Notes: generated by a model not told the origin, from the letters alone. 64,000 nucleotides of DNA from Clostridia bacterium (GCA_016278615.1 JADQBM010000003.1:1-64000), one strand, 5' to 3'. Shown: positions 25,890 to 35,138, counted from the first letter of the stretch. A program made the numbers and translations.

Positions 25890-26639
25890 ATGGAATATAA
25901 AGCTGATATTGGTGTTTTTGGTGGATCAGGTTTTTACTCACTACTTGAAGGGGTGAATGAAATTCAGATAGACACGCCCTATGGAAAGCCCAGTGATAGT
26001 ATTGCCATTGCAAGAATTCATGGAAAGGATGTTGCTTTTCTTCCAAGGCATGGGAAAGACCATAGATATCCACCGCACAAGATTCCATATAGAGCCAATA
26101 TATATGCCATGAAGCAGTTAGGGGTAAAAGCTCTGATTTCTCCTTGCTCATGTGGGAGTCTTCAAAAAGGGATAAAACCAGGAGACATTGTCATTACGGA
26201 TCAATTTGTAGACAGAACTTATGGAAGGGAACATACCTTTTTTGATGGTCCAATAGTAAAACATATGAGTTCAGCAGATCCATATGATGAGAATTTGAGA
26301 GGAATTGCCATTGAAACAGCAAGGGATCTTGGGATAACCGTACATGAAAAAGGCACTATTGTAGTCATTCAAGGGCCTCGTTTCTCCACAAAGGCTGAGA
26401 GTCATTGGTTCACGGCTATGGGGTGGCAAGTTGTTAATATGACACAGTTTCCCGAAGGATATCTTGCCACTGAACAAGAAATTCCCATGGTCAACGTAGC
26501 TTTAGTGACGGATTATGACGCAGGATTAGTAGCAGAAGAAGATATAAAACCAGTTACTATGGATGAAGTTCTTAAAGTATTTAACGAAAATATTGAAAAT
26601 GTTAAATCACTTATTTTTAAAATGATTGAAAAAATTTAG
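25890..26639 (+). CDS. mtnP: S-methyl-5'-thioadenosine phosphorylase
   Basis: Splits 5'-methylthioadenosine (or a related 6-oxopurine nucleoside) with phosphate, releasing the purine base; cytoplasmic. Motifs are GVFGGSGFYSLL, FLPRHGKDHRYPPHKIPYRANIYA, FDGPIVKHMS-type substrate loop and VVNMTQFPEGYLATE. The last carries the MTQFPE/MT-PE purine-site signature. It is 249 residues. ATG at 25890 follows GAGGGGG. The 44-residue extension in the ORF track is a translation of the Leu/Lys-rich repeat array and is not real. A nucleoside ABC transporter lies downstream. Confidence 0.92.
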   Translation: MEYKADIGVFGGSGFYSLLEGVNEIQIDTPYGKPSDSIAIARIHGKDVAFLPRHGKDHRYPPHKIPYRANIYAMKQLGVKALISPCSCGSLQKGIKPGDIVITDQFVDRTYGREHTFFDGPIVKHMSSADPYDENLRGIAIETARDLGITVHEKGTIVVIQGPRFSTKAESHWFTAMGWQVVNMTQFPEGYLATEQEIPMVNVALVTDYDAGLVAEEDIKPVTMDEVLKVFNENIENVKSLIFKMIEKI

Positions 26640-26756
26640 ATCATCCAAGTGCTTGCTTGAAGGGGATGAAATATGGAAAATACTTTCATTTTTATTGGGC
26701 TTGTATTATAATAGTAAGGAAATATCTTTTTGAAAAGATGAGGGGAGAAAAGAATT

Positions 26757-27836
26757 ATGATGAAAAAAGCTTTAACGGTATTACTGGTATTTGTATTGGT
26801 TTTTGCTTTAGTAGGTTGCGGAGGGGATGCTCCTGTTGAAAGTGAAGAAGGAGCAGAAGAAGGCGAAGCATTACCTGGCGAAGGCATGGTAGTTACTATG
26901 ATTACGGATACAGGTGGGTTGGGAGATAAATCTTTCAATGATTTAGCTTATGCAGGGCTTGAAGCAGCTCAAGCTGAATTAGGTTTTGAATTAAAAATCT
27001 TACAATCTGCAACTGAAGATGATTATGCACCCAATATCCAAACAGCTTTAGAAGATGAGCCAGCATTAATCGTATGCGTTGGTTTTATGATGGAACAGGC
27101 TACAGTAGATGCTGCTGCAGAAAATCCTGATATTAACTTCGCTATCGTTGATGGTGTTGGAGATATGGACTATGACGGTGAACAAGATGTGGATAATTTA
27201 TTAGGATTAAAATTTAAAGAAAATGAAGGATCATTTTTAGTAGGTGTTGCTGCTGGTCTAACAACGGAAACAAATAAAATTGGTTACATAGGCGGAATGG
27301 AATTCCCTACAATTATCGTATTCGAAAGTGGATTTATTGCAGGTGTAAAAGCGGTTAACCCAGATGCAGAAGTCTATGTAGAATATGCAGATTCCTTTGG
27401 TGATATCGCAAAAGGTAAGGAAATTGCAACAGCCCAATACAATAAGGGAGCAGATGTTATTTATCATGCAGCAGGCGGTGTTGGTCTTGGATTGTTCCAG
27501 GCTGCTACAGAAAATGATTTTTGGGCCATTGGGGTAGATGCTGACCAAGCATTAACTTCTCCAGAAAATGCTGATAATATTCTTTGCTCTATGTTAAAAC
27601 GTGTAGACACTTCAACTTATATAGCTGCTAAAAGTGCTATAGAGGGTACTTTTACAGGGCAAGTACAGACATTTGGTTTAGCAGATGATGGAATCGGCGT
27701 CGGTGATGGCGGCGAAAACTTAACGGAAGAACTTAATGCTGAAATTGAAAAATGGAAGACGGCTATTATTGAAGGTCAATTTGATGTGCCGGCAACACGT
27801 GAAGAAGTAGAAGTTTTTGAAGTGCCAGAAATCTAA
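26757..27836 (+). CDS. BMP-family nucleoside-binding lipoprotein (ABC transporter substrate-binding)
   Basis: A 359-residue lipoprotein. The signal peptide ends at lipobox LVGC (Cys21) and is followed by an acidic linker. The BMP/PnrA-type binding domain begins VVTMITDTGGLGDKSFNDLAYAGL, and GYIGGMEFPTIIVFESGFIAGVKAVNPDAEV is a further hallmark. It probably captures purine nucleosides outside the membrane for the ABC genes at 28200-31830. A strong terminator directly after it suggests that it is made in excess over the membrane parts. Confidence 0.93.
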   Translation: MMKKALTVLLVFVLVFALVGCGGDAPVESEEGAEEGEALPGEGMVVTMITDTGGLGDKSFNDLAYAGLEAAQAELGFELKILQSATEDDYAPNIQTALEDEPALIVCVGFMMEQATVDAAAENPDINFAIVDGVGDMDYDGEQDVDNLLGLKFKENEGSFLVGVAAGLTTETNKIGYIGGMEFPTIIVFESGFIAGVKAVNPDAEVYVEYADSFGDIAKGKEIATAQYNKGADVIYHAAGGVGLGLFQAATENDFWAIGVDADQALTSPENADNILCSMLKRVDTSTYIAAKSAIEGTFTGQVQTFGLADDGIGVGDGGENLTEELNAEIEKWKTAIIEGQFDVPATREEVEVFEVPEI

Positions 27837-27849
27837 AAAAGAATTAATA

Positions 27850-27886
27850 AAAAAGGCCGGATGTAAGTCGTCCGGTCTTTTGTTTA
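27850..27886 (+). terminator. Intrinsic terminator after the BMP lipoprotein gene
   Basis: AAAGGCCGGA, loop TGTAAGTCG, TCCGGTCTTT (one G-U pair), followed by TGTTT. It could be partly read through into the ABC genes. Confidence 0.85.
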
Positions 27887-27910
27887 CTTATAAGATAGCA
27901 GATCAGTACA

Positions 27911-28103
27911 GCAAGAAATAAAGTAAGAGATAACAGATAAGAGGATAATAGTTATGGTGAATTTTATTACATAAAATTTCCGATTTGATTTTTAGATCTA
28001 ACATATAATGGAAAGTTTTGGTTACAAAACTAACCTCAACTCTTATCTATTATCTGTTATCTATTATCTTATCTCTTCTCGATTCTCTCTTATCTATTAT
28101 CTT
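27911..28103. repeat. Intergenic word-array element (F), GATAACAGATAAGAG type
   Basis: Left array AGAGATAACAGATAAGAG, hairpin GAATTTTATTACATAAAATT, core, hairpin AGTTTTGGTTACAAAACT, right array CTCTTATCTATTATCTG. Same words and layout as element B, 16 kb away. Confidence 0.85.
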
Positions 28104-28199
28104 TGGTTTAATGTAATGGTATATTAAGCCAGAATCGCTTATAATTAAAAAAAGAGAATTTATCTTAACTTTTAAGAACCTGCAAAGGAGTGAACGGCC

Positions 28200-29762
28200 T
28201 TGTCTTATGTGGTAGAGATGAAGAAGATTACAAAAGTATTTCCTGGTATCATTGCCAATGATGATATTGATTTTCATTTAAAAAAGGGTGAAATTCATGT
28301 TTTGCTTGGTGAGAATGGTGCTGGAAAGACGACGTTGATGAATATTTTGTATGGATTGTATCAGCCAACTTCGGGGGAAATCTGTATTAATGGAGAAGTG
28401 GTCAATATCAAAGACCCTAATATGGCGATTCAGCATGGCATCGGAATGGTGCATCAACATTTTATGCTGATAAAGCCTTTTACTGTGGCTGAAAATATCA
28501 TTTTAGGGAACGAGCCCGTAACCCATAAAGGGATTCAACTGGATATGAAAAAGGCCATCCAAAACGTTGAAAGGATTTCCAAAGAGTTTGGATTGAAAGT
28601 GGATGCAACGGCAAAAATTCAGGACTTATCTGTCGGGATTCAGCAACGTGTAGAGATTCTAAAGGCGCTCTACCGGGGAGCCGATATTTTGATTTTGGAT
28701 GAACCTACAGCTGTATTAACGCCTCAAGAAATCGACGAATTGGGTATTATTATAAGAAAACTTGCTGATGAAGGAAAATCAATTATTTTAATCACTCACA
28801 AATTAAAAGAGGTTATGGCAATGAGTGATAGAGTCACAGTAATCAGAAGAGGAAAAATGATTAATTCCTTAGATACAAAAACAACCAATACAGATGATTT
28901 GGCAGAGATGATGGTGGGAAGAAAAGTTAAGATGGAAGTGGATAAACAGAATAAAGAATCTGGAGAAGTGATTTTCTCCGTTAAAGGACTTAAGGTAAAA
29001 GACAACAGAGGTTTAGATGCTGTCAAAGGGGTGGATTTTGACGTACGGGCCGGTGAAGTGCTTTCCATAGCTGGAGTAGATGGAAATGGACAAACGGAGT
29101 TGATTGAGGCCATTACAGGATTGAGAGAAATAGTAAGTGGACAAGTGCATCTGGATGGAATCGATATAAAAAATTTTACAACAAGAGAGATTATGAAAAG
29201 TGGCGTGAGCCATATACCTGAAGACAGGCACAAAAGAGGATTGGTGTTGGAAAACAGCTTAGCCGAAAATATGATTTTAGGGTATCACCATCAAATGCCT
29301 TTTAGTAAGAATGGGATCATCAACTACGAGAAGGTTCATGAACACGCCAAAATACTCATTAAAGAGTTTGATGTTCGAACACCGGATGAAAATGTTAAAG
29401 CAGGGTCTTTGTCAGGTGGAAACCAACAGAAAGCAATTATTGCACGTGAGATGTATAAAAACCCAAGATTGCTAATTGCAGCACAGCCTACCAGAGGATT
29501 GGATGTTGGGTCCATCGAGTTTGTACATAAGAAAATCATAGAGTCTCGAGATAATAATCAAGCCGTCTTATTGGTCTCATTAGAATTAGATGAAGTCATG
29601 AATCTTGCAGACCGAATTGCTGTTATTTATGATGGAAAAATTATGGATACCATTGATGCCAAAGATGCTTCAGAAAAACAGTTGGGGATTCTGATGGCAG
29701 GAGGCGATCGGAAGGTGTCTGCTAATATGAATAGTAAGGGGATGAGCCATGATGAGAAGTGA
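28200..29762 (+). CDS. Nucleoside ABC transporter ATP-binding protein (NupO/YufO-like)
   Basis: A 520-residue protein with two ABC domains. The first has Walker A GENGAGKTT, signature LSVGIQQRVEI and Walker B ILILDEPTAVLTP. The second has the usual degenerate Walker A GVDGNGQTEL, signature LSGGNQQKAII and a divergent Walker B (LLIAAQPTRGLD). It powers uptake with the two permeases. TTG at 28200 is nine bases after AAAGGAG. Its 3' end overlaps the next gene by 14 bases. Confidence 0.94.
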   Translation: MSYVVEMKKITKVFPGIIANDDIDFHLKKGEIHVLLGENGAGKTTLMNILYGLYQPTSGEICINGEVVNIKDPNMAIQHGIGMVHQHFMLIKPFTVAENIILGNEPVTHKGIQLDMKKAIQNVERISKEFGLKVDATAKIQDLSVGIQQRVEILKALYRGADILILDEPTAVLTPQEIDELGIIIRKLADEGKSIILITHKLKEVMAMSDRVTVIRRGKMINSLDTKTTNTDDLAEMMVGRKVKMEVDKQNKESGEVIFSVKGLKVKDNRGLDAVKGVDFDVRAGEVLSIAGVDGNGQTELIEAITGLREIVSGQVHLDGIDIKNFTTREIMKSGVSHIPEDRHKRGLVLENSLAENMILGYHHQMPFSKNGIINYEKVHEHAKILIKEFDVRTPDENVKAGSLSGGNQQKAIIAREMYKNPRLLIAAQPTRGLDVGSIEFVHKKIIESRDNNQAVLLVSLELDEVMNLADRIAVIYDGKIMDTIDAKDASEKQLGILMAGGDRKVSANMNSKGMSHDEK

Positions 29763-30891
29763 TATTAAGCGTGTTGCAGTGCAACTATGGTTGACTCTTA
29801 GATTTCCACTTGTTTCAATTGTCGCAGGATTACTTGTGGGTGCGATACTGATTCTCATAGCAGGAAAGAGTCCTATAATTGCTTATACAGCCTTATTTCA
29901 GGGAAGCTTTGGCGGCGTAGATAAAATAGGAGAAACGCTTTTTAAAATGACACCTATTTTATTAACGGGCTTATCTTTTTCAATTGCATTTCGTACGGGC
30001 TTATTTAATATTGGTGGAGAAGGACAGTTTTTAGCAGGTGCTATTACTGCCATCATTACAGGATGGTTTTTCCAAGACTTACCTCATTTAATTCTAATTT
30101 TGATTATGCTCATATCCGCCATTATTGCGGGTGGGGCATGGGCTTCTATTGCAGGTATTTTAAAAGCAAAAATGGGCATTCATGAGGTTATTACAACGAT
30201 TATGTTAAATTATACAGCACTCTATTTAGTAAACTATATTGTTAGAGCGGTTATGAATCCGCAGATATTGATGGGGACTAAGGCGGAAGCGCATACGGTT
30301 TCATTGCCTGATGTTGCGAGACTAACTAAGTTGAAAGATGTTTTTGAGATATTTGGAAGATCCAGTGTCCATACAGGTATTTTTATAGCCATTGGATGTG
30401 CACTATTTATGTATTTTATATTATTTAAGACAACAGTGGGTTACGAATTACGGGCAGGTGGCCTTAGCCCAGATGCAGCAGAATATGGTGGCATTAAGAA
30501 ATCTAAGAATATCATTATGGCTATGGGAATTTCAGGGGGGCTTGCAGGTTTGGCAGGAGCAGTAAATGTTATGGGCATTACTTACTATGTGGCTCAATCC
30601 TCCACAACACCGGGATATGGGTTTGATGGGATCGCGGTTGGCCTAGTTGGCGGGTTGCACCCAATTGGCAACATTGCCAGTTCATTTTTATTCGGTATTT
30701 TATCTAACGGAGCCAGGAGAATGCAGTTAGAAGGCATACCCAAGGAAGTCATTGCTATTATTCAAGGGGTCATTATTGTCTTTATTGCAAGCCAGTATAT
30801 TATTAAAATAGTCTATAAAAAGAAGAAAGAAAAAGAAATCAAAAGAGAAAAATTGAGAGCTGAGCAAGGCAATGAAGGGGAGGTGCAGTAA
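29749..30891 (+). CDS. Nucleoside ABC transporter permease (NupP/YufP-like)
   Basis: A 380-residue polytopic permease of the BPD_transp_2 family. Motifs are FKMTPILLTGLSFSIAFRTGLFNIGGEGQFLAGA and GLAGLAGAVNVMGITYYV, with a basic cytoplasmic tail (KKKKEKEIKREK). It overlaps the ATPase gene by 14 bases and abuts the next permease exactly, so all three are translationally linked. Confidence 0.94.
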   Translation: MMRSDIKRVAVQLWLTLRFPLVSIVAGLLVGAILILIAGKSPIIAYTALFQGSFGGVDKIGETLFKMTPILLTGLSFSIAFRTGLFNIGGEGQFLAGAITAIITGWFFQDLPHLILILIMLISAIIAGGAWASIAGILKAKMGIHEVITTIMLNYTALYLVNYIVRAVMNPQILMGTKAEAHTVSLPDVARLTKLKDVFEIFGRSSVHTGIFIAIGCALFMYFILFKTTVGYELRAGGLSPDAAEYGGIKKSKNIIMAMGISGGLAGLAGAVNVMGITYYVAQSSTTPGYGFDGIAVGLVGGLHPIGNIASSFLFGILSNGARRMQLEGIPKEVIAIIQGVIIVFIASQYIIKIVYKKKKEKEIKREKLRAEQGNEGEVQ

Positions 30892-31830
30892 ATGTGGATT
30901 GTAATTTTACCGATTTTGGCCTCTGCGTTAAGATTGGCTACACCATTGATTTTTTCTGCCTTAGGAGGAACATTCTCTGAAAGATCCGGAGTTGTTAATA
31001 TTGCCTTAGAAGGTATCATGGTTATGGGCGCTTTTTTCTCAATACTTTTTGCTGATTTAACGGGCAACCCCTGGATAGGTGTTTTGGCGGCTATAGCGGC
31101 AGGGATGCTCACAGCATTACTTCTTGGAGTTGTATCCATTCATTTGCAAGGGAATCAAGTTGTAATGGGAACAGCCATAAATATATTGGCCATAGGTCTT
31201 ACTTCTTATTTGCTGCAAATTATTTATAAAAGATTTGGACAGACGGATGCTATTTCCAATGCATTAACGGGGAATCCTGAGATATTATCCTTTTTAGAAA
31301 ATATACCTGTTGTAGGAAAATTATTTTTTGCAGGGCTGACGCCGTTTGTATACTTAGCTTTCTTTGCAGTGGGTTTGTCTTATTATGTTCTTTTTAAAAC
31401 CCCGTTTGGTTTAAGAGTCAGAGCAGTAGGAGAACATCCAAAAGCGGCGGATACAGTTGGGATTAATGTTTATAAGATTCGATACATATGCGTGCTTATT
31501 TCTGGTGCTTTGGCTGGAATAGCTGGGGCAAGTTTGACTGTAGGATATACAGCGATATTTCGAGAGCATATGGTCTCGGGAAAAGGGTTTATTGCATTGG
31601 CAGCAATGGTTTTTGGAAAGTGGCATCCCGTGGGTGCGCTGTTTGCTTGTCTTTTCTTTGGATTAGCGGATGCCTTATCCATTCAGGGTTCTATGTTAGG
31701 CATTAAAATACCTACAGAGTTTATGCATATGCTACCTTATGTTGCGACCATACTGGCGCTCATTGGGGTAGTAGGCAAGGCTACAGCACCTGCAGCCGAT
31801 GGAGAACCTTATGAAAAAGGGGAAAATTAG
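30892..31830 (+). CDS. Nucleoside ABC transporter permease (NupQ/YufQ-like)
   Basis: A 312-residue second BPD_transp_2 permease. Motifs include LIFSALGGTFSERSGVVNIALEGIMVMGAF, RVRAVGEHPKAADTVGINVYKIRY and FIALAAMVFGKWHPVGALFACLFFG. Its ATG directly follows the TAA of the first permease, whose 3' end holds the GGGGAGGTG site. Together with the BMP lipoprotein and ATPase it makes a complete nucleoside importer, next to mtnP. Confidence 0.94.
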   Translation: MWIVILPILASALRLATPLIFSALGGTFSERSGVVNIALEGIMVMGAFFSILFADLTGNPWIGVLAAIAAGMLTALLLGVVSIHLQGNQVVMGTAINILAIGLTSYLLQIIYKRFGQTDAISNALTGNPEILSFLENIPVVGKLFFAGLTPFVYLAFFAVGLSYYVLFKTPFGLRVRAVGEHPKAADTVGINVYKIRYICVLISGALAGIAGASLTVGYTAIFREHMVSGKGFIALAAMVFGKWHPVGALFACLFFGLADALSIQGSMLGIKIPTEFMHMLPYVATILALIGVVGKATAPAADGEPYEKGEN

Positions 31831-31833
31831 AAA

Positions 31834-31895
31834 CCAATGAATAATGAACAATGAAGAATGAATAATGAAGGAAAATTTTGTTTCACAAAATCTTA
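31834..31895. repeat. Intergenic word-array element (G), AATGAACAATGAAG type, left half
   Basis: CAATGAATAATGAACAATGAAG words followed by hairpin AATTTTGTTTCACAAAATCTT. The right half is absent; the REP/MITE-like repeat follows within about 30 bases. Confidence 0.75.
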
Positions 31896-31925
31896 TAATC
31901 TTATGGAAAATCGCTTTAAATAGGT

Positions 31926-32024
31926 CAGGGACATTCCTTAGAAAGATAGCCCTTAAGCGAAAGGTGTGTCCCTTTACCTTAAATATTTATTTCTGTTTTG
32001 CAAACGAACCCTTAAGATATTAAG
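31926..32024 (-). repeat. REP/MITE-like dispersed repeat, copy 4 (inverted, full length)
   Basis: CAGGGACATTCCTTAGAAAGATAG...GGTGTGTCCCTTTACCTTAAATA...GCAAACGAACCCTTAAGAT is the reverse complement of the extended copy at 4689-4784, over about 95 bases with few differences. The two sites are 27 kb apart, so this is a dispersed family. Confidence 0.85.
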
Positions 32025-32047
32025 CTTGCAAAATTTTACAGTTCATA

Positions 32048-32077
32048 TTGGAAAAAATTTGAAATTTGTAATATAAT
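32048..32077 (+). promoter_or_regulatory. SigA-type promoter of the structured RNA / PH-domain gene
   Basis: TTGGAA, 18 bases, then TATAAT. The expected transcript start coincides with the first base-paired stem of the RNA candidate. Confidence 0.6.
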
Positions 32078-32078
32078 G

Positions 32079-32185
32079 AAGTGAGCCCCATTAGTGGGAG
32101 TTTCAAACTCTTCACTGATGGCAAGACGAACAAATTTCGAATTTAGCAGTTCTTGATCTCGCCACCTATAGAGGTGGGAGTCTTA
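32079..32185 (+). ncRNA. Structured RNA candidate of unknown class (5' leader or small RNA)
   Basis: About 105 bases fold well by eye. Closing stem AGTGA/TCACT (32080-32084/32112-32116) encloses hairpins CCCA-TTAG-TGGG and GAGTT-TCA-AACTC, a three-way junction. A second arm pairs GAAC/GTTC around AAATT-TCG-AATTT with further CAA/TTG pairing. The last hairpin is CCACCT-ATAG-AGGTGG. No T run follows, so it probably continues into the PH-domain gene as a leader. I cannot match it to a riboswitch I know; an IS200/IS605-type end or its guide RNA relic is an alternative. Confidence 0.45.
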
Positions 32186-32244
32186 GAGCTGTTTAATGAG
32201 ATTAAGTCAAACTATTAAAGAGTTTATTATAAGGAGGATGTAAA

Positions 32245-32610
32245 ATGGCAAATGCAAACGAAATAATGAATTGGACTTTTATTTCAGAGACGGAGGTTCC
32301 CAATGATGTTACGGATATACTAATTGACGGGGAAGAAGTTGAAGTGGCGTATAAAACAATCCGTGATGTTGCTGTGGTGACCAATAAGAGAATCATAGTA
32401 GCGGATAAACAAGGCATAACAGGCAAAAAAGTGGAGGTCTATACCATACCATTTAAATCCATCAATATGTATTCAAGTGAAAATGCAGGCACTATAGATT
32501 TTAATTCTGAAATACAATTATGGACAAGAGCCGGAAACTTTAAGCTCAACTTAAAAAAAGGTGTGGATATACGTAAATTAGATAAGATAATTGGAAGCCA
32601 TATATTATAG
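32245..32610 (+). CDS. Bacterial PH-domain protein
   Basis: A 121-residue protein matching the bacterial pleckstrin-homology (bPH) fold as found in YvbH/YdjI-like proteins. The pattern is repeated beta strands such as IRDVAVVTNKRIIVADKQGITGKKVEVYTIPFKSINMYSSE and a C-terminal helix (KLDKIIGSHIL). No membrane segment is present. The function is unknown. ATG follows AAGGAGGATG; a structured leader lies upstream. Confidence 0.8.
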   Translation: MANANEIMNWTFISETEVPNDVTDILIDGEEVEVAYKTIRDVAVVTNKRIIVADKQGITGKKVEVYTIPFKSINMYSSENAGTIDFNSEIQLWTRAGNFKLNLKKGVDIRKLDKIIGSHIL

Positions 32611-32639
32611 AAAGAAATGAAAGGGTTTCAAAATAACCG

Positions 32640-32706
32640 CCCTCGTTGGGCGAAGATGTTTTCGTAGTGGCGGGTCTCTGTGCCCGCCAGTCGTGTTGTA
32701 GTGGGA
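32640..32706. repeat. GC-rich hairpin repeat (P)
   Basis: GTAGTGGCGGGTCTCTGTGCCCGCC followed by TTGTAGTGGGAG. It matches the inner repeats of elements E and K (GTAGGGGCTGGTCTCTGTGCCTGCCC). The GTGGGAG end may serve as the ribosome-binding site of the next gene. Confidence 0.7.
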
Positions 32707-32716
32707 GTGTGATACA

Positions 32717-33559
32717 GTGAAACTTACGATTCTGGTAGATAACAATACTTTAGTAGATAAGTATTACTTAGGGGAACCGGCGCTTTCGTTTGTGATTGAA
32801 ACGGAAAATAAAAAAATACTTTTGGATACAGGCTATTCAGATTTATTCTTAAAAAATGCGGCAAAAATGAATATGAATTTATTAGATGTTGATGAAATTG
32901 TGATTTCTCATGGGCATAATGATCATACAATGGGTTTAATTCCTTACATAAAATATATCATGGAAAAGAAAGATGAAGGAATGAAGATTGAAAAACCCAT
33001 TTTAAGAATGCATCCATATGCATTAATTCCTAAGATGGATTCAAAAATAGGAAATATTGGGATGATGATTTCTAAAACCCAATTGGAACATCATTTTAAT
33101 GTGATGACATCCAAAGAGCCTGTTCATATAACTGATCGGTTGGTATTTCTTGGCGAAATTGAAAGGCAGAATGATTTTGAAATAGTGGATAATCCAAGAA
33201 AAATTAACATAGAAGGTCAAGAGATAGACGATATTCTTTTAGATGATACGGCATTGGTCTATAAATCTCCAAAAGGATTAATAATTATTACAGGCTGTTC
33301 CCATTCGGGCATCTGCAATATTTGTTCTTATGCAAAAAAAGCATGTCAGGATGATCGGACCATAGATATCATTGGAGGGTTACATCTTCAGAATCCATCC
33401 GAGGAAAGACTTGAAAAAACCATTAAATATTTGAAGGAAAATAGTATTAAACAGTTACATGCTTGTCATTGTACGGATTTAAGGTCAAAAATAGCTATTG
33501 GAAATGAAATTCCTGTTATTGAAGTGGGAGCAGGAACGGTTATTAAATATAATGAATAA
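32717..33559 (+). CDS. MBL-fold metallohydrolase
   Basis: A 280-residue metallo-beta-lactamase-fold protein. The metal motif is SHGHNDHTMGL, with further ligands in ITGCSHSGICNI and IGGLHLQN. It resembles the subgroup annotated as 7,8-dihydropterin-6-methyl-4-(beta-D-ribofuranosyl)aminobenzene-5'-phosphate synthase-like. The substrate here is unknown. GTG at 32717 follows GGGAG. The last codons and stop (AATGAATAATGA) merge with word-array element H. Confidence 0.85.
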   Translation: MKLTILVDNNTLVDKYYLGEPALSFVIETENKKILLDTGYSDLFLKNAAKMNMNLLDVDEIVISHGHNDHTMGLIPYIKYIMEKKDEGMKIEKPILRMHPYALIPKMDSKIGNIGMMISKTQLEHHFNVMTSKEPVHITDRLVFLGEIERQNDFEIVDNPRKINIEGQEIDDILLDDTALVYKSPKGLIIITGCSHSGICNICSYAKKACQDDRTIDIIGGLHLQNPSEERLEKTIKYLKENSIKQLHACHCTDLRSKIAIGNEIPVIEVGAGTVIKYNE

Positions 33560-33607
33560 TGAACAATGAACAATGAAGGAAGAGATTTTGCTTAGGGCAA
33601 AATCTCG
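33549..33607. repeat. Intergenic word-array element (H), AATGAACAATGAAG type, left half
   Basis: AATGAATAATGAACAATGAAC words begin inside the MBL gene and provide its stop. Hairpin GAGATTTTGC-TTAGG-GCAAAATCTC follows. No right arm is seen before der. Confidence 0.8.
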
Positions 33608-33809
33608 AATTTTTAAGGGGAATTTTTTGTATTCTTGTGGTGAAACTAAGGTTTAGGGATAAGTCATTTTGACGATGTTATTGTCAAACATTAGAAAAAA
33701 TGATAACATGAAAAAGATTTAAGAGAAAGAAAAATTTAGGATTGAAGGATGATTAAAATATAGAACGGTTATTAATATATATAGCTTTAATCGCTTTCGG
33801 AGGAGAAAA

Positions 33810-35138
33810 ATGAGTAAACCTATTGTTGCAGTCGTGGGTAGACCCAATGTTGGGAAGTCTACTTTTTTCAATAAAATTGCAGGAAAAAGAATTGCTATTG
33901 TTGAAGACACCCCTGGTGTTACTAGAGATCGAATCTATGCAGATGCGGAATGGAATGGTGTTTCTTTTTTATTAATTGATACAGGTGGGATCGAACCAGA
34001 TTCTAAAGATGTTATTTTATCTCAGATGAGAATACAAGCACAGATGGCCATGGAAACAGCGCATGTTATTGTGTTTATGGTGGATGGAAGAGAGAGTATT
34101 ACATCTGCTGATAGAGAAGTAGCTTCTATGTTAATGAAAACAGGGAAAGAAGTTCTTTTGGTGGTAAATAAAATTGACGGCAAAGAACTTCCGGACCATT
34201 ATTATGACTTTTTTGAATTGGGTGTGGGAGAACCCATTCCTATTTCTTCAGCGAATATGCTAAATTTAGGGGATTTGTTGGATGAGATTGTGAGTCGATT
34301 TCCAAAAGGAGACCATTTTGACGAAGAAGAGGATTCCATTAAAATTGCAATCATTGGAAAGCCCAATGTAGGCAAATCTTCGTTGATAAATGCGATGTTA
34401 GGAGAAGAACGGGTCATCGTAAGTGATATTCCAGGCACCACCAGAGACTCTATTGATACACCATTTTCAGAAGGTGAAGACAAATATATTTTTATTGATA
34501 CTGCTGGCATTAGAAGAAAAAGCAGAGTGTTTGAGAGTATCGAAAGATATAGTGTCTTAAGAGCGGTAAGTGCCATAGAACGAGCAGATGTATGTCTGCT
34601 GATGATGGATGCAGAAAATGGGGTAACAGAACAAGATAAAAAAATCGCTGGGATTGCACATGAAGCCGGAAAAGGGATTATTCTTGTTGTAAATAAATGG
34701 GATTTAATAGAAAAAGAAACAGGTACGCTTAATGAGTTCACAAGAGAAATAAAGAATGAACTTTCTTTTATGTTGTATGCGCCTATTCTGTTTATTTCCA
34801 TTCACAAAAAACAAAGATTGAATAAAATAATTCCTTTAATCAAGCACGTTTCCAATCAATGTGCCATGCGTATACCTACAGGACAACTGAATGATCTGAT
34901 TTCTGATGCAATTATGATGAAGCAGCCCCCTTCAGACAAGGGAAAACGCCTGAAACTCTATTATGCTTCACAGGTAGGTGTTAAACCACCACTATTTGCT
35001 TTTTTTATAAACAGCAGAGAATTAACGCACTTTTCATATTCTCGATATTTAGAAAATAAAATTCGAGAAGGTTTTGGATTTGAAGGCACTTCAATTAAGA
35101 TTGTGTATAGAGAGAAAGGGGAAAAGGATGATCATTAA
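33810..35138 (+). CDS. der: Ribosome biogenesis GTPase Der (EngA)
   Basis: A 442-residue double GTPase needed for 50S ribosome assembly. The first G domain has GRPNVGKSTFFN, DTPGVTRD, DTGG and NKID; the second has GKPNVGKSSLIN, DIPGTTRDS, DTAGI and NKWD. The KH-like domain follows (about 350-442). ATG follows CGGAGGAG. It overlaps plsY by 11 bases and starts the conserved der-plsY-gpsA-spoIVA order. Confidence 0.98.
   Translation: MSKPIVAVVGRPNVGKSTFFNKIAGKRIAIVEDTPGVTRDRIYADAEWNGVSFLLIDTGGIEPDSKDVILSQMRIQAQMAMETAHVIVFMVDGRESITSADREVASMLMKTGKEVLLVVNKIDGKELPDHYYDFFELGVGEPIPISSANMLNLGDLLDEIVSRFPKGDHFDEEEDSIKIAIIGKPNVGKSSLINAMLGEERVIVSDIPGTTRDSIDTPFSEGEDKYIFIDTAGIRRKSRVFESIERYSVLRAVSAIERADVCLLMMDAENGVTEQDKKIAGIAHEAGKGIILVVNKWDLIEKETGTLNEFTREIKNELSFMLYAPILFISIHKKQRLNKIIPLIKHVSNQCAMRIPTGQLNDLISDAIMMKQPPSDKGKRLKLYYASQVGVKPPLFAFFINSRELTHFSYSRYLENKIREGFGFEGTSIKIVYREKGEKDDH

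Noticed and set aside
34202-34801. 199-residue minus-strand ORF inside der
   Set aside because: It is a shadow of the der G domains, low in complexity (Ser/Leu-rich), with no ribosome-binding site.
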